From Ideonella sp. (GTDB taxonomy: Bacteria > Pseudomonadota > Gammaproteobacteria > Burkholderiales > Burkholderiaceae_C): 64,000 nucleotides of DNA. The notes beneath the pieces were generated by a model. It did no database searches and had not been told where the DNA came from. It was given only the letters and a program-made list of their open reading frames with translations. Of this stretch, positions 57,768-64,000 are shown piece by piece. The DNA lies in the NCBI GenBank assembly GCA_015075165.1, contig JABTUY010000006.1, positions 62,001 through 126,000 of the forward strand. Reading direction: 5' to 3'. A program made the position numbers and the translations under genes. The number at the start of each line of letters is the position of its first letter. The stretch's first letter is position 1.

Positions 57768-57777
57768 TAGCCGCGGC

Positions 57778-58440
57778 TCAACCCGCGGCGACCTGCAGCC
57801 GCCGCTTCAACAGCGGCAGCAGGCCGCCGGCGCGTACCATGTCGAGCAGGAACGGCGGGATCGGCTCGCACGCCAGCACCGGCGCCGGCTTCAGCTCGCG
57901 GCCCTGCGCATCGGCCACGCAGCGCACGATGCCGTACGACAGGTCGAACTCGATGCGCTGGCCGTCTTCGATCGCCTCGGCATCGCGGCAGGTCAGCGCC
58001 AGCAGGCCGACGTTGAACGCATTGCGGAAAAACAGGCCGCCGAACGACGGCGCGATCACCGCGGCGATGCCCAGGTGCACCAGCGCCGCCGCGGCCTGCT
58101 CGCGCGTCGAGCCGATGCCGAAGTTGGGCCCCGCAACGATCACGTCGCCGGCGCGCGCCTCGAGCGTGAACTGCGGCCGCAGCGTTTCGAGGCAGTGCTG
58201 CGCGATCACCTCGGCGCTGTACTTCATCCACTCGGTCGGCGCCAGCGCGTCGGTGTCGACGTTGGCCGGCAGGCGCCACACGCGCCGGGCCGCGGTCGGC
58301 TCGCCGCTGGCGCGGCGGCCGCGCTGCAGCAGGCCCGAGCCGCCCGCAGGTGCATCGCGGGCTGCCCGCTCGGGCGACGCGCCGCTGCCGGGGTCCATCG
58401 CGGGCTCGATCGGGGGCGTCATCGGCGGCTCCGGCTTCAT
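57778..58440 (-). CDS. Aconitase-family small subunit (LeuD-like)
   Basis: A 220-residue swivel-domain subunit. The LeuD fold covers about residues 50-220: WRLPANVDTDALAPTEWM and VAGPNFGIGSTREQAAAAL are the key motifs. The first 45 residues are a Pro/Gly/Ala-rich extension not usual in LeuD. The ATG at 58440 overlaps the large-subunit stop by four bases (ATGA). With the large subunit it would form a heterodimeric hydro-lyase; leucine synthesis itself is not indicated because leuA/leuB are absent. Confidence 0.85.
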   Translation of the reverse strand: MKPEPPMTPPIEPAMDPGSGASPERAARDAPAGGSGLLQRGRRASGEPTAARRVWRLPANVDTDALAPTEWMKYSAEVIAQHCLETLRPQFTLEARAGDVIVAGPNFGIGSTREQAAAALVHLGIAAVIAPSFGGLFFRNAFNVGLLALTCRDAEAIEDGQRIEFDLSYGIVRCVADAQGRELKPAPVLACEPIPPFLLDMVRAGGLLPLLKRRLQVAAG

Positions 58441-59741
58441 CGCGTGCTGTCGGTCTCGCCGTCCCACAGCACCTCGCGCGGATCGGTGATGCGGCCGCGC
58501 AGCGCCGACGCCGCCACGGTGTACGGCGAACCGAGGAAGACCTGCGCGCTGGCCGAACCGAGGCGGCCCTTCGGGTTGCGCGCGATCGACGCAATCACCG
58601 TCGCGCCGTCGGGCAGCGGCTGGCCGTAGCCGCCGCACAGCCCGCAGGCACTCGGCAGCAACTGCGCACCGGCCTCTTCGAGCCGGCGCAGGATGCCTTC
58701 GCGCTCGGCCGCCTCGCGGTCGCGCACGCTGGCCGGCGCCACCAGCAGCCGCACGCCGGACTCGACGCGGTAGCCCGCCAGCACGCGCGCCGCGGCGCGC
58801 AGATCGTCGAGCTTGGCGCCGGTGCAGGCGCCGATGTAGGCCACCTGCACCGGCGTCGGCTCGATGTCGGCCACGTCGCGCGAGCGCGCCGGGCTGTGCG
58901 GCAGCGCGATCTGCGGCGCCAGCGTCGAGGCGTCGAAGTTGTGGCGCGTACCGGGTGCGTCCTCGTCGCTGTGCCAGCGCTCGACCTCGACGTCGTGCAC
59001 ACCGTGCTGCCACAGCCAGCTGCGCGTCTCGTCGTCGGGCGCCACCAGCCCGGTCTGCGCGCCGAGCTCGGCGCTCATGTTGGCCAGCGTCATGCGCTCG
59101 TTCATCGACAGCGCCGACACCGCCTCGCCGCAGTACTCGACCGCCTGGTACTGCGCGCCGTTCAGGCCGAAGCGGCCGATCGTCGCCAGCATCATGTCCT
59201 TCGCGGTCACGCCGAGCGCGAGCCGACCGCTCCAGCGCAGGAACAGCGTCTGCGGCACGCGCACCCAGATCTCACCGGTGACCAGCACGCCGAGCATCTC
59301 GGTGGCGCCGACGCCGAACATGTAGGCGCCGAACGCGCCGCCCGTGCCGGCGTGCGAATCGGCGCCGACGGCGAACAGGCCCGGCCGCAGGTGGCCGTGC
59401 TGCGGCAGCACCACGTGGCAGATGCCCTCGCTGTCGTAGACGTGACGCAGCGATTGCTCGCGCGCCCAGTCGCGCGCGATGCGCACGATGCGCCGCGCTT
59501 CCTCGTCGGCCTCGGGCACGTAGTGGTCGATCACCAGCACCACGCGGTCGCGGTCCCAGATCGGCGCGCCGAGCTCGGCCAGCATCGGCTTCAGCCGGCG
59601 CGGGCCGCTGGAGTCGTGAAACATCGCGAGATCGACCTTGCAGGTCACGATCTCGCCGGGCTGCACCGCGCCGCGGCCACTGGCGTGCGCGATCAGCTTC
59701 TGGGCCAGGGTCTGCGGCGGCGGGTGGCGCATCGATCGCAT
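58437..59741 (-). CDS. Aconitase-family large subunit (LeuC-like)
   Basis: A 434-residue [4Fe-4S] hydro-lyase subunit. The cluster cysteines are in YIGACTGAKLDD and PSACGLCGGYG; GADSHAGTGGAFGAYMFGVG and CKVDLAMFHDSSGP are typical of LeuC/homoaconitase-like proteins. The CTGAK replaces the more common CTNG, which points to a less-studied branch. 17 bases after the broken GntR gene, so the three were one operon. Substrate unknown; 3-isopropylmalate-like or other 2-hydroxydicarboxylate dehydration is likely. Confidence 0.85.
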   Translation of the reverse strand: MRSMRHPPPQTLAQKLIAHASGRGAVQPGEIVTCKVDLAMFHDSSGPRRLKPMLAELGAPIWDRDRVVLVIDHYVPEADEEARRIVRIARDWAREQSLRHVYDSEGICHVVLPQHGHLRPGLFAVGADSHAGTGGAFGAYMFGVGATEMLGVLVTGEIWVRVPQTLFLRWSGRLALGVTAKDMMLATIGRFGLNGAQYQAVEYCGEAVSALSMNERMTLANMSAELGAQTGLVAPDDETRSWLWQHGVHDVEVERWHSDEDAPGTRHNFDASTLAPQIALPHSPARSRDVADIEPTPVQVAYIGACTGAKLDDLRAAARVLAGYRVESGVRLLVAPASVRDREAAEREGILRRLEEAGAQLLPSACGLCGGYGQPLPDGATVIASIARNPKGRLGSASAQVFLGSPYTVAASALRGRITDPREVLWDGETDSTR

Positions 59742-59758
59742 CCGTCACGCCGCGCGCG

Positions 59759-60442
59759 TCACTGCAGCACCGTCGACGACGAGCTGCCGACCCAGACCTT
59801 GGTGTCGGCACCGCCCTCGCGCGCCAGCTCCATGCGGTACTCGTAGCGGTCGGGTCGATACTGGCTCAGCAACCACTGCACCGGCCGCTCGCGCTCGTCG
59901 AAGATCAGCCGCTGCACCGACAGCAACGCCGAGCCCACGTCGACCCCGAGGTGCGGCGCCACCTCGGCATCGGCCAGCCGCGCCGACAGCGCCTGCACGC
60001 CGCGACCGATGCGCACGCCGGCATCCTCCAGCAGCGCCAGCAGCGGCTTGCGCGCCAACTGGCGGCGGCTGAACTGCGCCAGCTCCAGTGGCATGTAGGT
60101 GGTGATGTGCGACAGCGGCCCCTCGCGCACCAGCCGCACGCGCTGCACCTTCTGCACCGGCGTGCCCGGCGCCAGGCGCAGCGCCTGCGCCACCGTGCCC
60201 GGGCACGGCACGCGCTGCACGGACAGCAGCTTGACGCTGGTGGCCAGGCCCATCGTCAGCAGGTTCTCGAACAGGCCGCTCAGCCGCTCGGGCGTCACCG
60301 CCTCGCGCACGCCGTGGCGCCGTTGCACCGGCGGCAGCGGCACCGTGCCGCGGCCCGGCGTGCGCCGGATCAGCCGCTCGGCGGCCAGCCGCTCGAGCGC
60401 CTTGCGCACGGTGACGCGCGCGACGCCGAATTCGTGCATCAA
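59759..60442 (-). pseudogene. GntR/HutC-family regulator, 3' part (interrupted by IS)
   Basis: Codons for LMHEFGVARVTVRKALERLA (second part of the winged helix-turn-helix) through a UTRA effector domain ending VGSSSSTVLQ. The 5' part lies on the far side of the insertion sequence at 62100-62209. Joining the halves with one copy of the 5-base target restores GEIALMHEFGVARVTVRK in frame, a 262-residue GntR protein. It is therefore a recently inactivated gene. The operon downstream encodes the aconitase-like pair. Confidence 0.92.
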
Positions 60443-62099
60443 CCTAGAAACAGCAGTTACCCCGGTGCTGGCAGCACCGGCGGCGGGGTTGGCAGGCCGA
60501 TCTGGCCGACGATTCGTTGGCAGATGTAGGCCAGCAGCACGCGCCAGCGGTCGAGCTTTGGCAACTGCTCCGCAGCAGCCTTGACATGCCGGATGGCCGC
60601 ATGAACGTTGGCGATCATCGACTTGATCAAGCCAGCTTCGGCGTGCATCGGCGTGAGGTACAGCGTGGTCTGGTTGCCGCTGTTGGCGGCTCTGCCCACG
60701 GCCGCCAGCAGCAGCGGCCGGCTCGTCAGCGCCTCGCGCCGGACCTGCGGGTTGGCTGCCCGCACGTACCAGCTCCACCAGTTGTAGACCAGCGCCACCG
60801 CGCGCGCAGTGACCTGGCTGCGGTGCATGTCCTGCGTGGTGAAGCCGCCCCAGCCCCACTGGTTCTTCAACTCGTCGAACCCGTTCTCGCAGTCGCAGCG
60901 GTCGCGGTAGAGCTGACCGATGGCCTCGATGTCGTAGCTCACGTCGGTCGCCAGCACGGTGTATTCCCAGACCTGCGCGTTGTCCTGCACTTCATCGTGC
61001 GGCAGCGCCAGCACGAGTTGTTCGCCGTTGTCCTGCTTGCTGCGCTTCTTGCCCGTCAGCGCAATGTCGTGCTTGATGCGCCGGCGCAGCACCACGACGC
61101 GCCTGGCTTTGCTCCAGCCGCTCAGGCGCAATTCGTCCTCGATGGCCTGCCAGCCCTGGCTGGCTTCGCTGGCGCGCGTCCAGTCCTCGCGCCTGAACAG
61201 CCGCTCGATCAGGCGCTTGACGTTGGCCGTCTTGCGCAGGCGCAGCAGGTAGCGCAGGTCACGCTGCTCGCACACGTCGATGACATCCTCGTTGCCGTAG
61301 CCGCAGTCCCCGCGCACCAGTGCCGGGGTCTTGTCGCCGAGTTCGTCCAGCAGCCGCGCCATCGCGGCCTTGGCGTGGCCCGAGGTGTGTTGTTTGCCCG
61401 AGCTGAGCACCGCGTCGAGCACCAGGCGCAGGTTGCCCACCCAGAAGGTGTGCAGCACGTGGCTGGGGCGTCCCGGCTTGTGCGGGTTGTAGCCCACCTC
61501 AGCACCTTCCTGGCGGCCGTACAGCGGCTTGATCGTGGCGTCCAGGTCCAGCACCCACGGCCGATCCAGTGCCTGGCGTACGCTGGCCATCAGCGCGCTG
61601 CGCATCCACGGCTCGCTGGCCGCGGGCAGCATCGCAGCCAGCGCACGCCGCACCGAGTCTTCGCTGACCATGCCACGCAGCCCCAAGGCCTTGGCGGCCA
61701 CCGCATCGCCGCGAACGCCGGCGATGTGCGCGTAGCGCTTGCTGCCGGCCAGGATGCCCAGCATCAACGTGCCCAGCACGTCGCGCCGGCGCGATGCGTT
61801 GGGGCTGCTGTAGTGCAAGGGGCAATCCTGCACCCAGCGGTCGAACACACCGGCCGTGGCCAGGAACTCGGCGAAGAACACGATCTGTCCGTGTGGCGTC
61901 GCTTGGGCAGTCTCGTCCCAGCGCACATGCACGCGGCCGCCCATCGTGTCGACCACCATCGCGTCCTCGCTGGCCTGCGCCAGCATCGTCTTCTTCGGTT
62001 CGTTGGCTTCACCCATCGGGTGAGTGTGCCAAACACCCTCAACCCCTCGCCAGCGTTGAAGAAAACGGCGGCGGCACGGGTTCAACTGCGGTTCTTAGG
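60443..62099 (-). mobile_element. IS1380-family insertion sequence, complete, 1657 bp
   Basis: Ends are imperfect inverted repeats: left CCTAGAAACAGCAGTTACCC from 60443, right (complement from 62099) CCTAAGAACCGCAGTTGAAC. The flanking 5-base direct repeat ATCAA at 60438-60442 and 62100-62104 is the target duplication. One transposase gene fills the element. The family is assigned from the transposase; 5 bases is one longer than the 4 often given for this family, but the restored reading frame of the target gene supports 5. Confidence 0.92.
60457..62016 (-). CDS. IS1380-family DDE transposase
   Basis: A 519-residue transposase with an RNase-H-like catalytic core. The acidic triad is seen in WVLDLDATIKPLYGRQEGAE, LVRGDCGYGNEDVIDVC and LYRDRCDCENGFDELKNQWG (Y-x2-R-x-x-x-E region). 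The start could be ATG 62016 (MGEANEPKKT) or an upstream ATG at 62085. The frame is intact, so the element may be active. Its transcription runs toward the 3' part of gntR and the aconitase genes. Confidence 0.92.
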   Translation of the reverse strand: MGEANEPKKTMLAQASEDAMVVDTMGGRVHVRWDETAQATPHGQIVFFAEFLATAGVFDRWVQDCPLHYSSPNASRRRDVLGTLMLGILAGSKRYAHIAGVRGDAVAAKALGLRGMVSEDSVRRALAAMLPAASEPWMRSALMASVRQALDRPWVLDLDATIKPLYGRQEGAEVGYNPHKPGRPSHVLHTFWVGNLRLVLDAVLSSGKQHTSGHAKAAMARLLDELGDKTPALVRGDCGYGNEDVIDVCEQRDLRYLLRLRKTANVKRLIERLFRREDWTRASEASQGWQAIEDELRLSGWSKARRVVVLRRRIKHDIALTGKKRSKQDNGEQLVLALPHDEVQDNAQVWEYTVLATDVSYDIEAIGQLYRDRCDCENGFDELKNQWGWGGFTTQDMHRSQVTARAVALVYNWWSWYVRAANPQVRREALTSRPLLLAAVGRAANSGNQTTLYLTPMHAEAGLIKSMIANVHAAIRHVKAAAEQLPKLDRWRVLLAYICQRIVGQIGLPTPPPVLPAPG

Positions 62100-62209
62100 A
62101 TCAATGCAATCTCGCCGGGCACTCCGTCGGCAAAGCGCCCCTCGTGCAATTGCTCACGCAGCACCAGGTAGACCTGGTGGTACTTGGGCACCGGCAGGGC
62201 GGATGTCAC
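62100..62209 (-). pseudogene. GntR/HutC-family regulator, 5' part (interrupted by IS)
   Basis: From GTG 62209: 35 codons, V/MTSALPVPKYHQVYLVLRE then QLHEGRFADGVPGEIA, the first helices of a GntR winged helix, cut at the IS target. The GTG start is supported by a promoter whose expected transcription start is at this codon. See the 3' part for the joined protein. Confidence 0.9.
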
Positions 62210-62216
62210 GGGCGAG

Positions 62217-62253
62217 ACCGTACAAATGCCCGTTTGTTCTGTCAATAGAACAA
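62217..62253 (-). promoter_or_regulatory. gntR promoter with embedded operator palindrome
   Basis: On the minus strand a consensus -35 TTGACA (62245-62240), a 17-base spacer and TACGGT (62222-62217) as -10. The -35 lies within the perfect palindrome TTGTTCT-N6-AGAACAA (62234-62253), a form typical of HutC-type GntR operators. Transcription would start near 62210, so the GTG at 62209 would be translated leaderless. The site suggests autorepression. Confidence 0.7.
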
Positions 62254-62343
62254 TTCAAGTCGTGCCGCGCGGGGCCGATCTGGGATCTCAACGCTGTCTT
62301 GTTCGACCGATCACGCGGCGGCCACCCACCTAAGCTGACGACC

Positions 62344-62649
62344 ATGATGAATCGCATCCACACCCACCGCCAACCCGCTGCGGCCCGCCACTGGGGCTCG
62401 CGCCGCGCCGCGATCGGTGCCATCGAGTGGGAGGAGTTGCCCTCGCTGACCGAGATGCTGCGGCGCGAGGACGAGCACCACACCACGCGCAGCAGTGTCT
62501 GGTCGGCCACCGAGCGAATGGACCTCGAGATGGCGCCCACACCGGCGCCGGCCCCGTTCGTCGAATCGATCGACGGCCTGCACGTGCGCGAGATCGCCAA
62601 CGACGAGGTGTTCCGCCACTTCTTCGGCGTGCCCGGCGCCAACCACTGA
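62344..62649 (+). CDS. Small hypothetical protein
   Basis: A 101-residue protein I do not recognise, from MMNRIHTHRQPAAARHWGSR to the acidic/aromatic end EIANDEVFRHFFGVPGANH. The middle is acidic with Glu/Asp/Ser (WEELPSLTEMLRREDEHHTT). Codon use fits the region. A weak start: ATG 62344 or 62347. It is divergent from the gntR promoter, so it may share its operator; a role is unknown. Confidence 0.6.
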   Translation: MMNRIHTHRQPAAARHWGSRRAAIGAIEWEELPSLTEMLRREDEHHTTRSSVWSATERMDLEMAPTPAPAPFVESIDGLHVREIANDEVFRHFFGVPGANH

Positions 62650-62674
62650 ATCCGCACACGCGACCGCTGCGATG

Positions 62675-62760
62675 GACGGCCGCGGATCCGGATTTGCCGG
62701 ACCGCTGGCGGCGCCCCCTTGCAGGGGGAAGCGCCGAAGGCGCAACGGGGGTGGTTCACT
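62675..62760 (-). repeat. Dispersed 3'-end repeat, copy E
   Basis: GGCCGCGGATCCGG, then GCCGGACCGCTGGCGGCGCC, GCGCCGAAGGCGC and GGGGGTGGTTCACTTC, ending at the NnrU-like gene's stop codon. It is the copy most like copy A. Confidence 0.75.
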
Positions 62761-63336
62761 TCAGAACGGCCGCACGCCGATCCACGCGCTGTGCAGCCAC
62801 AAGGCGAACACGGCCCACGCCAACGCCCCCGCCACCACCGCAACCACCGTCGGCCCGGCGCGGCCGCGTGTCGGCGGCAGGCCCGCCACGCGATCGCGCG
62901 CGCGCGCGGCGCGCAAGCACAGCACCGCCCACAGCAGGAAGCCGCCGAACAGCAGCAGGTCCGCCAGCGTGTGGTTGGCCAGCAGGTGCGCGAACGCCCA
63001 CAGCTTGACGCCCAGCAGCATCGGGTGGCCGAGCCGCGCCTTGATCGCATTGCCCGGCACATAGGCCGCGGCGACCAGCACGAACGCCAGCAGCGTCAGC
63101 AGGCTCGCCAAGTGCCGCGCCCACGGCTGCGGCGCCCACAGCGGCACCGGTTGCTGGCGCGCCGCGCTGTAGCCCCAGACGAGCAGCACCAGGCCGACCG
63201 CGCTGGCCAGCGAGTACAGGCCCTTCCAGCGCCCTTGGCCGTGCAGCGCGATGAAACGCGTACGCGTGCCATCGGCGACGATACGCGTGGAGTGCACGCC
63301 GAGGAACAGCACGAGCCCGAGGATCAGGGCGGTCAT
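62761..63336 (-). CDS. NnrU family membrane protein
   Basis: A 191-residue membrane protein with about six segments. LGVHSTRIVADGTRTRFIAL, the GRWKGLYSLAS stretch, and GHPMLLGVKLWAFAHLLANH with its conserved His residues are NnrU hallmarks; NnrU is linked to nitrite/NO reduction in denitrifiers and to isoprenoid-related reactions in plants (Z-ISO). AAGGAG lies before ATG 63336. No denitrification genes are nearby. Confidence 0.88.
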   Translation of the reverse strand: MTALILGLVLFLGVHSTRIVADGTRTRFIALHGQGRWKGLYSLASAVGLVLLVWGYSAARQQPVPLWAPQPWARHLASLLTLLAFVLVAAAYVPGNAIKARLGHPMLLGVKLWAFAHLLANHTLADLLLFGGFLLWAVLCLRAARARDRVAGLPPTRGRAGPTVVAVVAGALAWAVFALWLHSAWIGVRPF

Positions 63337-63449
63337 GGGAGCGTCTCCTTCGTGGGGCGGACCGAAGGGGTCGCCGGGGCGCCCATCATGCCAACACCCG
63401 CTCGCCGCTATGCTCGGCGCGGACCCGAGCCCTTCGCCCGCCCGACACA

Positions 63450-63938
63450 ATGAACCTGCCCGCCGACCCGACCCGCAATCCTCCCGCGCGCCGCCTCCGC
63501 TACTACTGGGAGGACTTTCCGGTCGGCTCGACGCGCGAGTTCGGCCCGATGGCGGTGACGCGCGAGGCCACCGTCGCGTTCGCGCGCGCGTGGGACCCGC
63601 AGCCGTTCCACCTCGACGACGCGGCGGCAGAGGCGTCGCTGTTCGGCCGGCTGTCGGCCAGCGGCTGGCACACCTGCGCGATGGCGATGCGGATGATGTG
63701 CGACTCGTACCTGCTCGACACGGCCAGTCTCGGCAGTCCGGGCATCGAGAACCTGAAATGGCTGGCGCCGGTCTACCCCGGCGACACGCTGCGCGGCCGC
63801 CTCACCGTGCTCGGCGCGCGGCCGATGAACAGCAAGCCGCACATCGGCCTGGTGCGCTCGCGCTGGGAGCTGTTCAACCAGCATGGCGACGCCGTGCTCG
63901 AGATGGAAGGCTGGGGCATGTTCCGCCGCCGCAATTGA
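63450..63938 (+). CDS. MaoC-like dehydratase (hot-dog fold)
   Basis: A 162-residue MaoC/R-hydratase-like protein. YYWEDFPVGSTREFGPMAVT, then FARAWDPQPFHLDDAAAEAS (the D/H active-site region) and LSASGWHTCAMAMRMMCDSY are family motifs. Likely hydrates enoyl-CoA or a related thioester. A dispersed repeat copy starts at its stop codon. Confidence 0.9.
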   Translation: MNLPADPTRNPPARRLRYYWEDFPVGSTREFGPMAVTREATVAFARAWDPQPFHLDDAAAEASLFGRLSASGWHTCAMAMRMMCDSYLLDTASLGSPGIENLKWLAPVYPGDTLRGRLTVLGARPMNSKPHIGLVRSRWELFNQHGDAVLEMEGWGMFRRRN

Positions 63939-64000
63939 ACCACCCCTGAGGCGCCTTCGGCGCCTCCCCCTGCAAGGGGGCGCCGCCTGCGGCCCGGCAA
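63939..64000 (+). repeat. Dispersed 3'-end repeat, copy F (cut by window edge)
   Basis: Directly after the maoC-like TGA: AACCACCCCTGA, GGCGCCTTCGGCGCC hairpin, CCCCCTGCAAGGGGG hairpin, then GCGGCCCGGC. Opposite orientation to copies A-E, always downstream of the gene it abuts. Confidence 0.75.

Overview
This is a 64 kb stretch of high-GC bacterial chromosome. Gene content and gene order point to a betaproteobacterium of the order Burkholderiales, close to the Rubrivivax/Leptothrix/Methylibium group. Supporting signs are the mnmG-rsmG-parA-parB cluster with parS sites, pilT and pilU separated by a cyclic-nucleotide-binding gene, the rsmI/yraN/SIS/BON cluster, and a dispersed GC-rich repeat that abuts stop codons. 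The assignment is inferred from protein character only. Genes are dense and mostly housekeeping. I see no rRNA, tRNA, CRISPR array or prophage.

Layout: 1-6.1 kb holds pckG (cut by the window edge), the queuosine pair queA-tgt, and recG. 6.2-12.2 kb holds a Yip1 membrane protein, oxyR and dps (peroxide defence), a PaiB-like protein, prfC, and a small RHH/PIN toxin-antitoxin pair with a palindromic candidate operator. 12.3-17.2 kb holds an acyl-CoA synthetase, ubiA, proC and a glutamate dehydrogenase. 17.3-21 kb holds yggS and the pilus-retraction genes pilT-CNB-pilU. 21.2-26.2 kb holds a beta-hydroxyacid dehydrogenase, the BON lipoprotein/SIS/yraN/rsmI cluster, and tldD. 26.2-27.5 kb is a DAHP synthase gene preceded by an aromatic-rich leader peptide and an intrinsic terminator, which is a transcription attenuator. 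27.6-34.7 kb holds a cobalamin adenosyltransferase, a GlcD-like FAD oxidase, and the prkA-yeaH-spoVR stress operon. 35.2-41.8 kb is the chromosome partition/tRNA modification cluster, with two parS sites inside coding sequence and argC inserted on the opposite strand.

41.9-47.0 kb is the most interesting region. It encodes a LuxR-type autoinducer receptor, a 49-residue double-glycine precursor peptide with a predicted 9-residue Gly/Trp core, an HlyD-type adaptor, and a peptidase-containing ABC exporter with an intact C39 triad. Two lux-box palindromes sit upstream of the peptide gene and between luxR and a divergent small gene. Together they look like a quorum-regulated peptide secretion (signal or bacteriocin-like) module. 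The C39 domain would cut the precursor after its Gly-Gly and the exporter/adaptor would release the tiny core.

47-57.8 kb holds a NatAB-type ABC transporter with a secreted alpha/beta hydrolase, a glutathione transferase, a thioredoxin-fold protein, TerC, an MmcB-like nuclease, pirin, DUF427, two small hypothetical genes and an SRAP protein. 57.8-62.3 kb is a GntR/HutC regulator with an aconitase-family large and small subunit pair. The regulator is split by a complete IS1380-family element with a 5-bp target duplication. 62.3-64 kb holds a small hypothetical gene, an NnrU-like protein, a MaoC-like hydratase and two copies of the 3'-end repeat.
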